This document shows positions 1-9,400 of a stretch of DNA of 64,000 bases, piece by piece. The notes below the pieces were generated by a model. That model saw nothing but the letters and a program-made list of their open reading frames with translations, ran no database searches and was not told the origin of the DNA. Numbering within the stretch: position 1 is the first letter of the stretch; every line of letters starts with the position of its first letter. The stretch covers positions 52,183-116,182 of the forward strand of contig QPMI01000568.1 in the NCBI GenBank assembly GCA_004431415.1, read 5' to 3'. A program made the position numbers and the translations under genes. Origin of the DNA: Cyanophora paradoxa. Taxonomy: Eukaryota; Glaucocystophyceae; Cyanophorales; Cyanophoraceae.

Positions 1-1
1 G

Positions 2-2722
2 GATCGCCTACAATACGAACCAAAGCTCGGAATGAAAGGGGGACAGATTAAAACTCTAATATTCAAAGCGAGTGGAATATTCTTTTCCGTATTTAATCCC
101 TCCGTTTCTGATCACATGGTTCAGTGTGAGTTTGAGACTGAGGCTTACTACAAAAAGGTCCAATCTATTCGTCAAGAATTCAAGGAAGCCCTGATTAACA
201 CCGACACAATTTCACAGTACGAGGAGGGCTTCCGAACAGCCCTTATTAATTACAATCGCTCTGCTCTGAATGGCTATTTCATTAAGCCGAAGCCAGGAAC
301 TAAATACACTGCAGTGGATATGTGCAAATGCTACCCAGCTGTTATTAGCAAGATCGAGAAGCTTCCAGTATTCAATATTTTCGATGGCATCCGCCCCTAT
401 GATGGTCACCCAATTGAGGAGGATACCTTCTATGTGATTGATGTGCAGCAGTTCGATACTGGAACCTACATGCAAGGAGTGGATACATACGAAGAGGATA
501 TTGATGATGAGCCAGTTGGATACAAATCCCGCATCTGCGATCCAGGAATTCAGATCCTGCTCGATCGTTACAAGGCTGCATCATACTCGAACTTGATCAC
601 AGGGTACACTCTGAAACGTCACTGGGAGGACATCAAGGATCTCGTGACTATTACAGGCTACAACCGCCCATCATTTTTCGTAAGCAACCCCTCAAAAAGG
701 CTGATCCAGAAAATAATGTCAAGCGACCTGAATCCTCGCGAGAAAAAGGCTACTCTCGTAGAAGTGATTGGTCTGCTAGGAAAGCGACTCGATAAGCGAT
801 CCAAGACCAGGTTGTTCTGCAAAAAGTCCGAGGCTGATATCTATGCCCAGCAGGTGGGCGGAATGGTGGAAGTATTCACCTTTTGTGCGAAAACTGATAC
901 TCTGGTCAAGAACCTTTCGGATTTCGATGGCCACATCTATTATGTGAGAACTGATTCTCAAAAGGATCTCATTAACGGGTTCCTTCCGATCCAGTTCGCA
1001 ATGTACGATCGAGTTCGCAGCGAAATGTATGACAAGTACAAGGAACTCAAAAGCAAGGGTTACGAGGTCGTGGGAATCCACACTGATTGCCTGTATATCA
1101 AAGGAAGGTATAGCTCAAAGCCCTTTGATCGTAACTCATTTGCCAACATTGGTCGCTTCTCCTATATTCCGAACAAGAAGCCCCCAATGAACCCCATTCG
1201 CATTCGGACCCTCCCGAAGCCTATTAAAATTGAGGATCCCCTTTTGAATATCAATTCCTTCTGCCTTCGAAACGAATTTGATTCGGACGCTTATACCAAG
1301 GTTTACAATGAGTTCAATCATGTCAATACCCTTGGAATGCTTCCAGGAGCCGGAAAGTCGACCGGATTGATGGTCTACCTGCTAAAAAATGACATCAACG
1401 GACTCATAGTTTGCCCCTACAACAAACAAGCGGCCGAGTTCCGATGCTCTCTGAAAGAAATGGGCATCAGATTGGGGAAGCCCGAAGCTGCAAGCCGCAT
1501 TGAGGTGGCCACCCTGTACAGTGTTCTGGGTCTGCGAGTCTCAAATGAGCAAACCTGTGAAGAGGCCCTATCGGCTTCACAGGTCAATGAGTTTATGGAA
1601 GGCTTTTCCCATGTAGTATTCGATGAGGTCTATGCCTATAAAGTAAAGGACCTTGCAAAGATCAAAAAATTCATAAACAAGTATTCGGATAAGAAATTCT
1701 ACTGCAATGGAGACCCCCACCAAAACGCTCCCATAAATGATGCTCTTGCTGTGGCTGACCCCAAACAATATTACAGCGATGCTATCTCAAGCATCTTCCC
1801 CAACACACTGCAGCTGATGATCAACAAGAGGCATCGCAAGCCTGAGGATCGAGAGAAGCTGAAAGCAATCAAGGTCGATCTCTTTGAGAACGGACTTGCT
1901 CCTACAGAAATAGTAAATAAATACGGATTCAGAACTGCAACTGATCTAAACGAAATTCCTGATTCCTACAGGGCTGTATGCTATAGAAACGAGATGGCTT
2001 ACCTGTACAACCGAACCATGCATAAACGTATATACCCCGAAACCGAGGGGATCCTTGTGAACGGAATCAATTTTTTCAAAGGAATCGAAATCGTTTGTCG
2101 TGAATATATCTGTGTGACCCGAGGTAAAAAAGATGAGAAAGTAGCGGCTTTCACTAATTACAGTTATACCATAGTCGATATCAATCGGAACCAGGTCACT
2201 TTGGAGGATGTGTTTGATGGGACCCAGTTCTCTCTCCCCACTGCTCTGTTGGAAAAGTTCAACCTACCCTATGCTGGAACATGCCACAGTGTTCAAGGAC
2301 TCACCTACGATTCGGGCATTGTCGTCTGTGAGGCCTCGTTCTGCCATGTTACTCCTGAGTGGTTCTGGACTGCTCTGACTCGCAACCGAGATTTGAGCGA
2401 GATTCTCATTTATACCAAGCTCCACAAGTTCGAGGCTAAATCCGAGATCTTCGAGCATCTGAAGGCCAAGGTTCGGGCATACAAGTGCCAGGATCAGAAA
2501 GCGGGCCGAGATTATAACGATGATGATTATATTACACCCGAGTGGATCATTGAGCAGCTCAAGGAGCAGAAGCGAATCTGCTCTCTGTGTACCGAACCCC
2601 TTTCCCTCCAGGCAAAGGATCTAAGGTACAGGCTTACTGTCGATAGGATTAATAATAAAGAGGCTCACATCAAGTCGAACTGCAAGCTGGCTCATCAAGG
2701 ATGCAACAGCAGCAAAAAATAG
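2..2722 (+). CDS. DNA polymerase B-like / SF1 helicase / HNH fusion protein (5' truncated)
   Basis: Predicted replication protein. The frame is open to the window edge, so the N-terminus is missing; the first Met is at 32. Near residue 95 VDMCKCYP resembles polymerase B motif A, and about residue 350 GIHTDCLYIK resembles motif C (D-T-D changed to H-T-D). From about residue 440 a superfamily 1 helicase follows: GAGKST (motif I), VVFDEVY (II), GDPHQ (III), CHSVQG (V) and TALTRNR (VI), of the Pif1/RecD type. The last 60 residues form an HNH-type zinc nuclease, CSLC then TVDRINN and CNSSK. Polymerase-helicase fusions are known in PLVs and virophages; the HNH tail is less usual. The altered first Asp of motif C leaves polymerase activity uncertain. 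The next gene starts 18 nt downstream. Confidence 0.75.
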   Translation, partial: DRLQYEPKLGMKGGQIKTLIFKASGIFFSVFNPSVSDHMVQCEFETEAYYKKVQSIRQEFKEALINTDTISQYEEGFRTALINYNRSALNGYFIKPKPGTKYTAVDMCKCYPAVISKIEKLPVFNIFDGIRPYDGHPIEEDTFYVIDVQQFDTGTYMQGVDTYEEDIDDEPVGYKSRICDPGIQILLDRYKAASYSNLITGYTLKRHWEDIKDLVTITGYNRPSFFVSNPSKRLIQKIMSSDLNPREKKATLVEVIGLLGKRLDKRSKTRLFCKKSEADIYAQQVGGMVEVFTFCAKTDTLVKNLSDFDGHIYYVRTDSQKDLINGFLPIQFAMYDRVRSEMYDKYKELKSKGYEVVGIHTDCLYIKGRYSSKPFDRNSFANIGRFSYIPNKKPPMNPIRIRTLPKPIKIEDPLLNINSFCLRNEFDSDAYTKVYNEFNHVNTLGMLPGAGKSTGLMVYLLKNDINGLIVCPYNKQAAEFRCSLKEMGIRLGKPEAASRIEVATLYSVLGLRVSNEQTCEEALSASQVNEFMEGFSHVVFDEVYAYKVKDLAKIKKFINKYSDKKFYCNGDPHQNAPINDALAVADPKQYYSDAISSIFPNTLQLMINKRHRKPEDREKLKAIKVDLFENGLAPTEIVNKYGFRTATDLNEIPDSYRAVCYRNEMAYLYNRTMHKRIYPETEGILVNGINFFKGIEIVCREYICVTRGKKDEKVAAFTNYSYTIVDINRNQVTLEDVFDGTQFSLPTALLEKFNLPYAGTCHSVQGLTYDSGIVVCEASFCHVTPEWFWTALTRNRDLSEILIYTKLHKFEAKSEIFEHLKAKVRAYKCQDQKAGRDYNDDDYITPEWIIEQLKEQKRICSLCTEPLSLQAKDLRYRLTVDRINNKEAHIKSNCKLAHQGCNSSKK

Positions 2723-2740
2723 AATTTGTATAGTTATAGG

Positions 2741-4108
2741 ATGGCATCGAAAATAGTGAGGCGAGGGGCTGGGGATGAGACCGAAACGACCCTGCTCCCC
2801 ATTCCGATCCCAGATACAGAGAGAGTAGAAGGCAGAATTAGTAAAAGAGAAGCAAAGGTAAATGTAGTAGGGGATGTCCCTTTTAAAACCGTGAGTCCGG
2901 CTTCGAATAAAATAGTTAGGCGAATGTACGATCCTAAAACAGGTTACAAGCATCCCCATACGATCTATCAGGAGCTGAAGAAAGAGGATCCGAGTGTTAC
3001 TTATAACGAGGTCAAAGAGGTGGCAGAAAAGCAAGAGTTTATGCAGATTAACAAGAAGCCACCCCCTGCATCGCAGTCCACATTCATTCCAATCACAGCT
3101 CCACCCTGGACCTACCAGGCCGATCTGATATTCTATTTATCTTACGGAAAGTACAATGCGGGGTACATTGCGGTACTCACTCTTATTGAGATCACGAGCA
3201 GGAGGGCTTACGCTAAGAAATTAAAGAATAAAGAGGGAGTCAGTGTTGCGACTGCATTTAGAGAGGTATTGGGTGAGCTTCCCGCTCCAATGAGGGTGTT
3301 AGAGACTGATTTGGGTTCCGAGTTTAAAGCGAAAGAGTTCCAGGCAGTGATCCAGGAGTTTGGAATCGAGCATAGGTTTAAACAGGCTGGGGATCACACG
3401 AGTTTAGGCATCATGAATCGATTCCATTTCACCCTCAAAACGATGATCAATAACTACTGCATCGCTTTCAACACAGTCAAGTTTATGGATAAGCTAGAGG
3501 ACTTTGTTCTGAATTATAATTCCAGTGTTAATAGGACTATAGGTATGCGACCAATAGATGTTAGGTTAGAGGATATGGCTCGCATTCGCAGTTTCATTTT
3601 ATCGAAAAAGAAAGCAATTGTTGATGATATCTTCGAGAAATTCAAGCCCGGCCTGTTCGTTCGAGTCTTGCTGCCTAGGTCTAAGTTTGACAAGGGGGCC
3701 ACTCAGAGATACAGTCGAGAGGTCTACAAGATTGCAGGAAGGGCCGGGAATGGAATCCAGGTCGTAGATGCCCAGGGTGTACCTTTGAATCGAATCTTCA
3801 AGCCTCATGAGCTGCAGATCATATCGGAAGTTGAAGCAATCGTTGAGCCTTCCGCAAGTACAGTGGATACAGTGAGGCAGGAGGCCGCAGCAATTAGACA
3901 GATCCACAGAGAGGGCATAGATCCGGCCGAATCAGTCCCAAAGGGCAGCTTGATCGAGGATAGGGTCCAGAGAACAAAGAGGGTTTCAAGGGAGCTAGCG
4001 AATCTAAGAGTAGCCGGAACCGAGAAATTAGCCGGTGGGGCAGAGGCTGTAGCATCCTATGATAAGGCTCCAGCTATAAGGGCTAGTACTAGGATCCGAA
4101 CCAGGTAA
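2741..4108 (+). CDS. rve (retroviral-type) integrase lacking the catalytic Glu (DD35N)
   Basis: DDE-fold integrase of 455 residues, homologous along its length to the integrases of elements 1 and 2 (shared YDP-TGYK box, integrase core, basic C-terminus). The core shows Asp128 (codon 3122-3124) and Asp190 (3308-3310), but the position 36 residues further, where elements 1 and 2 have Glu in GRIEAF, is Asn226 (3416-3418) in GIMNRF. The metal-binding triad is therefore D-D-N, and strand transfer should be strongly impaired if this really is the catalytic position. The frame is otherwise intact, so the protein may be kept for another role or be recently inactivated. ATG at 2741 is chosen; the frame upstream of it has only TTG. 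It lies in tandem with the polymerase fusion. Confidence 0.8.
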   Translation: MASKIVRRGAGDETETTLLPIPIPDTERVEGRISKREAKVNVVGDVPFKTVSPASNKIVRRMYDPKTGYKHPHTIYQELKKEDPSVTYNEVKEVAEKQEFMQINKKPPPASQSTFIPITAPPWTYQADLIFYLSYGKYNAGYIAVLTLIEITSRRAYAKKLKNKEGVSVATAFREVLGELPAPMRVLETDLGSEFKAKEFQAVIQEFGIEHRFKQAGDHTSLGIMNRFHFTLKTMINNYCIAFNTVKFMDKLEDFVLNYNSSVNRTIGMRPIDVRLEDMARIRSFILSKKKAIVDDIFEKFKPGLFVRVLLPRSKFDKGATQRYSREVYKIAGRAGNGIQVVDAQGVPLNRIFKPHELQIISEVEAIVEPSASTVDTVRQEAAAIRQIHREGIDPAESVPKGSLIEDRVQRTKRVSRELANLRVAGTEKLAGGAEAVASYDKAPAIRASTRIRTR

Positions 4109-4134
4109 AATTTTATATATTCGTATAGTAGGAA

Positions 4135-4218
4135 ATGGAGAAAATCTATATTGAGGTCCCTTTTGAACAAAAAGATGAAGCTAAAGCCCTTGGGGCTAAA
4201 TGGGATGGTATGTCTTGA
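4135..4218 (+). pseudogene. DUF5710-like protein, N-terminal fragment
   Basis: A 27-residue reading frame begins MEKIYIEVPFEQKDEAKALG and continues AKWDGMS before a stop. This is the start of a DUF5710 domain, whose members read VPF..K-EAK-LGAKWD followed by K-WYV. The frame is cut exactly where the WYV part should come and runs into sequence belonging to a gene on the opposite strand. I read it as a gene truncated by a deletion or recombination junction at about 4207-4218. The bare fragment is unlikely to fold. Confidence 0.6.
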
Positions 4219-4353
4219 AACCTTCGAAAGATTACACCCGGTTGTATCGGTAAACACCTTATCGGTTATTGCTTTTATGCGCTCTTCTTCCGATAAATCT
4301 GGATTAACGTAAAATCCCAAATGATTCGCGAAATACTCTTTGGTAATCGCCAT
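4212..4353 (-). pseudogene. 5' fragment of an unidentified gene
   Basis: From an ATG at 4353 the minus strand reads MAITKEYFANHLGFYVNPDL, continues through SEEERIKAITDKVF, and after about 45 residues enters the antisense of the truncated DUF5710 fragment. A promoter-like AAAAAATGAC motif lies 33 nt upstream of the ATG, the same spacing as in the next two genes, so this was probably a real gene start. I do not recognise the family. The open frame runs on antisense to 4057, but that part is most likely chance. Confidence 0.5.
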
Positions 4354-4385
4354 GGTTACAGTGTGTAAACTTCTAAAAAAGGGGC

Positions 4386-4395
4386 GTCATTTTTT
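4386..4395 (-). promoter_or_regulatory. Promoter-like AAAAAATGAC motif
   Basis: Read on the minus strand this is AAAAAATGAC, 33 nt upstream of the ATG at 4353. The same motif sits at nearly the same distance before the next two minus-strand genes of this element. Confidence 0.5.
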
Positions 4396-4409
4396 ACCCG
4401 CGTTACATT

Positions 4410-4871
4410 TTACAAATAATCAGGTCTTCTAAGTTCTTCTACCTCCATAAGTGAGAACATCTTAAAGATCTTACATATCTCACTTTCAGGATTATTAACA
4501 TACCATAAACGATACTGAGGATCGTATATGGCGCCTTGTTTTTTTATGTATTTACGTAATGATGCCTGGGTAAATATACGTTTTGCCTCAATCTCCGGAA
4601 GTCTTGCTTTAATATCGGCAACGAAATAACGGGGACAATACTTTATAAAATACTCTTGGTCGATTTTGACAGGATGTTTAACAGGAAATTGCTTTAAAAG
4701 TTCGTTTTTTTCGTTTTCGACATACCATAACTGTAAAGCGGTATCCCATTTAGCCCCATTGTTTTCGAGAAGATCTTTATGTAATTCTGGATTCTCAATA
4801 TCCAACATGAAAGCACCATAGTAATTCATCGGTTCTTTCGTGGTGTTGCCGTAGTATACGAATGGATCCAT
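4410..4871 (-). CDS. DUF5710-like protein with two WYV repeats
   Basis: Protein of 153 residues. Two copies of a DUF5710-like signature are visible: NNGAKWDTALQLWYV near residues 38-52 and KKQGAIYDPQYRLWYV near residues 110-125. The C-terminal copy, preceded by ASLRKY, resembles the C-terminus of the element 1 protein at 36624-37241 (ATLRKYLKQNGARW). The function of DUF5710 is unknown; the domain is common in mobile elements and phages. The start at 4871 (MDPFVYYG) lies 34 nt after a promoter-like motif; the frame extends further upstream but through the motif itself, so the longer form is rejected. Confidence 0.65.
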   Translation of the reverse strand: MDPFVYYGNTTKEPMNYYGAFMLDIENPELHKDLLENNGAKWDTALQLWYVENEKNELLKQFPVKHPVKIDQEYFIKYCPRYFVADIKARLPEIEAKRIFTQASLRKYIKKQGAIYDPQYRLWYVNNPESEICKIFKMFSLMEVEELRRPDYL

Positions 4872-4904
4872 TTGTATTATATGTTTAACTTCTAAAAAAA
4901 AGAT

Positions 4905-4915
4905 TGTCATTTTTT
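4905..4915 (-). promoter_or_regulatory. Promoter-like AAAAAATGACA motif
   Basis: Minus strand AAAAAATGACA, 34 nt upstream of the chosen start at 4871. It contains AATGACA, the heptamer known upstream of early chlorovirus genes. Confidence 0.55.
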
Positions 4916-4934
4916 GTCCCGTTGAACATTTCAT

Positions 4935-5639
4935 TTAAATACCATGTTTTGAGAGAATACGGAATTTTGCACGATTGTAAAATTTCATTCTCTCTAACCA
5001 ATCATCAGACTCTGGATCAAATGTTTTAAGCCAATTTTCAAAGTCTCTTGGCGATGAATGATTTAAACAATCACATGTTTTAGCTGAGATAATGTTTACC
5101 TTCGCACATTTCTTATCACTACACATACAGTTACACATGTGAAATTCGGTCTCATTGTTTTCAATGCATTCCATCACATACTTAATCGTTCTTAAAGTGT
5201 GTGGATATTTCGGTTGTTCTCCGAGTTCTAATGGTTTCCGGTCTAATAAAGGAATGTAATTTAGAAGTTGTGGTTTAAAGTCTGTGATAAGATCGCATGC
5301 GTCTACACTTGAACATCCATTTACAGAAAACCAAATTTTGCATATAACCTTTTCCAATTTAGGCGTTTTAGAATTTCCATGTGATGCTTTCCAATTCACA
5401 TATGTGTAATCTTGCTTACAGATTGGGCAACTTATCCATGTTTTAGATAGACTCAGATTAAGTGCAAATAAATTATCCGACTCACAGAATGGTTTTCCTT
5501 TACACGCTGGAAAAACAGAGATTTGTTTAACACTTGCTTTATACCAATCATCGAAACACTTTTTACAGAAGTTATGACCGCATTCTAATTGAGTCATACG
5601 ATGACTTTTCATTTTATTAAAGCAAATAGGGCAATCCAT
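4935..5639 (-). CDS. RING-finger protein (probable E3 ubiquitin ligase)
   Basis: Protein of 234 residues opening MDCPICFNKM, then LECGHNFCKKCFDDW and, around residue 70, WISCPICKQDY. This is a C3HC4-type RING finger (CPIC, CGHNFC-KKC, CPIC) with an enlarged middle loop. RING proteins recruit E2 enzymes and transfer ubiquitin. The rest is unrecognised but has another cysteine cluster (residues about 170-195, MCNCMCSDKKC), possibly a second zinc site. ATG 5639 directly precedes the RING and lies 28 nt after an AAAAAATGACA motif. A viral ligase acting on host proteins is a natural inference, with no direct evidence of target. Confidence 0.8.
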   Translation of the reverse strand: MDCPICFNKMKSHRMTQLECGHNFCKKCFDDWYKASVKQISVFPACKGKPFCESDNLFALNLSLSKTWISCPICKQDYTYVNWKASHGNSKTPKLEKVICKIWFSVNGCSSVDACDLITDFKPQLLNYIPLLDRKPLELGEQPKYPHTLRTIKYVMECIENNETEFHMCNCMCSDKKCAKVNIISAKTCDCLNHSSPRDFENWLKTFDPESDDWLERMKFYNRAKFRILSKHGI

Positions 5640-5666
5640 CGTTACTATATTTGATTGTTAAATTCT

Positions 5667-5677
5667 TGTCATTTTTT
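5667..5677 (-). promoter_or_regulatory. Promoter-like AAAAAATGACA motif of the RING gene
   Basis: Minus strand AAAAAATGACA, 28 nt upstream of the RING-finger ATG at 5639. Confidence 0.55.
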
Positions 5678-5691
5678 ACGATAGACATTCT

Positions 5692-5840
5692 ACTGTATGA
5701 TTCTATTGTATCTCGTGGAAATAAAGGATTCCTTTGTTTTTCAACAATGGATACTGTTCGATATCCCCAAGGTAGATCTATCATTAAAAAAGGATATAGT
5801 ATATCCTTTTTTCCGTATAGATACAATAGAATCTTACAGT
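5692..5840. repeat. Nested inverted repeat
   Basis: Outer arms of 22 nt (5692-5713 and 5819-5840) are complementary with one mismatch. Between them lies a perfect 13-bp palindrome, AAAAAAGGATATA at 5786-5798, one central base, and its complement at 5800-5812. The structure sits upstream of the RING gene, between it and the element's right end. It could be a terminal or replication structure; no gene is credible here. Confidence 0.6.
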
Positions 5841-6448
5841 AAAACCACAGGGAGGGGGTCATGGGTAAAGAGAGAAAATGTGATTTATCAATAAAGTCGA
5901 TAGATATATATGAGAGGCATAGGTAGGGGGTCATGGTTTTTTGGGGAAAGTGAGCAAATTACGATTCCTATCGGGCATTGGTAAGGAATCGATCGTAAAT
6001 TGCTTTGATTATCGATGAGGTCTATTAATGCGATGCGGGGTTTTAACTGTGAGGTTCACTACAAACCGACCGACGAGGCATTCGGAATCGCAAGAGAATA
6101 AATCGATACATGCAAATAAATAAGAAACGAAACTACACTATAGCTAGCCCCTTCAATGTCTGCGAGGGGACTGCCCACAATGGCAATTAAGAAAAGCTGT
6201 ACAAAGTTCAAGCTAACCTCAGGTCCATAAGCGCTGGCGGAGCCGGGCGCAATTCCGAACGCTGCAAATCAAAGCTGTACATGTATAACTACTTCTTACA
6301 ACACCAATTGCAACGGCCGCAAGTTGAGCGCGCGCGATCGGTATTGAAAGTAAAATGTGACATGCACCTTCCAAGCTGACAGTTTCAAGCTTCATCGCTA
6401 TCGATATTGATGCTCAAAGAAATTATACAATCCAGAGCCTGCAGCTGG
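5841..6448. other. Non-coding right end of element 0 and host 3' flank
   Basis: I see no convincing gene. Two copies of a GGGGGTCATG box occur at about 5855 and 5927, and an imperfect inverted repeat at about 5953-6003 has arms around AGCAAATTACGAT and ATCGTAAATTGCT. GC content rises after about 6200. The exact element boundary cannot be set because the other end and its target duplication are outside the window. Confidence 0.5.
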
Positions 6449-9400
6449 TCACTGCACGCCGACGGAGGCGGCGGCCTTCTGGATGAGGAGGACGCGAATC
6501 GAGTCGACGGTCTCAATAATTTCCGAAGGAATCATCAGCAGCTGCGCGCACGCGAATTTCGGGCGTCAGCAGGGCCCCGCGCGCTCTAGATCTCTTCCTC
6601 GGGCTCGAACGGAAGCGCACGAGGAACATGGTGCGGCGCGCGTCGTCCTTGACGGACGTGATTGTCGTCCGGAACGCCAGGCTGCACGCGTACCAGGGGC
6701 GAAATCACTACAAGGGAAGCGAGCTGTGATTAAGGAAGATTAAGGAAGACGGACATGTACGCGGCGGCGACGACGCCGATGACGAGGCCCAGCATCGACT
6801 GCTGGATCCTCAGGTACTCCCCCAGCGTCTGCCGGGTGCGGCCCGTGTGAGCGCCGGCTGCAAGGCACGCTTCGAGGTGTGCTTCAAGGCACGCGCACCT
6901 GGTAGGCCTCCTTCTCGAGGAGGGAGTTGGCGGCCGCCAGCTGCGCCTCCAGCGTTGTTTCCGCGGCCGCGCGCAGCTCCTGCCGGCGCCGATGCGAGTC
7001 GAATCAGCGTCGCGTGTGATCGGAGCACGAGCACGCGCGCGGCCGTCGCAATCGAGTTAAAATTCGCAGCGCTCAACGCTTACGCACGTGGAAGTGCGGG
7101 TTGTCCGGTGTGAGAAGGTGGCGCGGGGACCGCATGACCATGAGCGCATTCTGTGCACGCAGTCGTGAGCTCGACCTCGCAATTATTTCGCATTTGCAAT
7201 ATTAATTGCTGCAGACATCTAGATGGATATGGCGCCTTGGGATGTGTTTTGAGCAGAGTACTAGTGCGGAGGGCGAGGTCGCGAGCGGATCTGGACCTCG
7301 ATGTAGTAGTTGAGGTAGCGGCTGAGGCCGTTGCCGTTCTTGACGGCCGAGCAGGCGACGCGGTCGTCCAGGCACGAGGTCCCGAAGAGGAGCGTGTCCA
7401 TCGCCCGCGTCCGCCCCGCGATCCCCGGCAGGCCCTCCGTCTTGTTCGCTGCCGCGACGCCCCGCGTCACCCGAAGCGTCCGAAGCTAACGCCATCGATG
7501 CATGCGCAATAGGCGCTCACAATGTTCGAGGGACCGGTGCGCCACTGCAAGTCGGTGAATGGCGCCTTCCAACGCGTTGCGGTCTTCGATGTAGTCCTTT
7601 TCTGCGACATCAACATTGTGATAAGCACCCGTGCACGCCAAATCAGCGCCTTCTCGACGAAAAAAAGCACGAGCCAGTTGCATGACCCGCGCCGAATGTG
7701 CCCGCTCGTCCGACCAAGAGCTCTTGAGCATAGTAGAAGACCTGATCGCAACCGCGACGGAACCCGTCATCATCGCAATCGACGCAGTCCAACTGCAAGC
7801 GTGCGGGTGCGATGCCTCGGGCTTCGCACCATGCGAGTGAGGCTCTTGCGCAGGCCGCCGTAGTTGCGCTCCGCCGTGAAGTACTCGCAGCTCTGGCTCG
7901 CCACGTACGCGTAAACGAACCTGACCGAGCGTTACGCGTGCGGTCAACGTCGTTGCTAGCGCTGTACACGCGTCGAAGAAAGCCGGAGACGCGGCTCACC
8001 AGACGAAGAAGACGAAGAAGAGGGCGAGGAAGGCGGCGACGTAGCGGATGGTGATGGCCGAGAAGCGCCTCTTCCCCTTCACGAAGATGCGGTGCAGCTT
8101 GCGCATCTGCACGGCGGCGACGTAAATAAGGGGCCACAAAAAGCAGATCAGATAAATAAGCGGCGACCTTGATGACCTCCTCGCGGGACTTGCCGGCCTC
8201 GGCGGCCCTCGCGAGCTCGGCCTCGAGGCGGGCGTCCTCGCCGGCGGCGGCGGCGGAGGCGGCGGCGCCCTTGGCGGCGAGCTTGCCCTTGCCGGCGCCG
8301 TGCTCGACGTTGAAGAGCGAGTCGTCGTCGTCGAACTCGTCATCCTCCTCGTCGTCCGTCATCGGGCCTGGGCGTGCGCGCGCGCGCGCGCGCGACCGTC
8401 AGAGTATGTCAGGCCGGACCTATCTGCATCCGAGGATGTGTTTGTGACGGCTAGCTATATAGAGCTTCGCCGCGCTGAACATGGATTCAAAAGAATAGTA
8501 GGGGGCGGACCTTTGCCGAAGCGCATGATTTTGTGCTGCGGCCACAGAAAGGCATGATGTCGACACAAGTTCAGAAGTGCGGCGAGTGAGTACAAAAGCC
8601 GCCGCACCAGCGTCTGCTTGGGGATATCGAAGAACAGGCGAAGCATGTCCTCCTTTTCCTTGTGCACTGCGCCCCGGCCCCGCGTTCATCAACACGAAGA
8701 CATCGACACGACACATCAATGTCCGACGTAAACACACCGGCATTGATAGTCGGCCTGCGCAGGATGCACAATTTCGCAAGCTTAAGCTTAAGTTTGCGGT
8801 AACAGTCGGTATCGATACGAATCAAGAAGAAGCCCACCTGAAGAAGAATATAGCCAGAACAAAGCATAAAATCGCGGCGGCGGCAAACATCGCGATAAGG
8901 AATGCTCTGAGAAAAAGATGATGATCATGATGTTAGTTGGCCCCCATCAACATGTACAGGCCTATAGCTATCGCTAGCTATAGGAGGATCGGAAATCAAA
9001 ATAGATCACCGGATGGCAGTGAAAGACTTGGAAGCTTGGTCGCTCTCTGCGTCCGCGTCCTGAACTAGAGCTTCGTAAATCTCGTCGACGTCCTTGGACC
9101 TGAACCAGATACGTATACGCCGGTCAGCCGATCGGACGGCCATAGAAGCGAGCGGCTGTCGGGCCGGGGAGCGGGGCGTCGTGACGGCGCACAGGACGAA
9201 GAAGTCGTCGTTGGTCTCGGGGTCGGGGAACTCCTCCCGGAAGGCCGCGGGGGAGGGCCAGTGGAGGATGCCACGCCCCGCGTCGATCGTCTCGAACACT
9301 GCGCTCACGGTCATGATCAGACGTCGACGCGAGTTCGATCTCGGAGGCGGCGCTCCGTCGACGTTCCGAAGTTCGGCAGGCAGCGGCACGCGCAGCGCGC

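Larger units (their letters stand above)
1..6150. mobile_element. Element 0: right part of a Polinton-like virus (partial)
   Basis: This stretch carries a viral-type DNA polymerase/helicase fusion, a DDE integrase, DUF5710-like genes and a RING-finger gene without introns. Composition changes from AT-rich to GC-rich host DNA at about 6.1-6.3 kb. The left end lies outside the window, so neither TIR nor target duplication can be tested and the right boundary is approximate. It is related to elements 1 and 2 through the integrase, the DUF5710-like protein and the promoter-like motif, but its replication gene is of a different kind. No capsid gene is visible in this part. Confidence 0.7.

Noticed and set aside
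5617-5934. 105-aa frame at the right end of element 0
   Set aside because: It runs through nested palindromes and repeated boxes, has no promoter-like motif and resembles nothing.
6810-7113. Several 88-119 aa plus-strand frames in host DNA
   Set aside because: GC-rich DNA opens many chance frames; the minus strand gives coherent exons with splice signals and a recognisable family pattern.
8114-8167. 46-bp insertion with 8-bp direct repeats, looking like an introner element
   Set aside because: A normal GT-AG intron from AAG|GTCGCC to GTGCAG|ATG explains the sequence; the repeat GTCGCCGC may be chance in GC-rich DNA.
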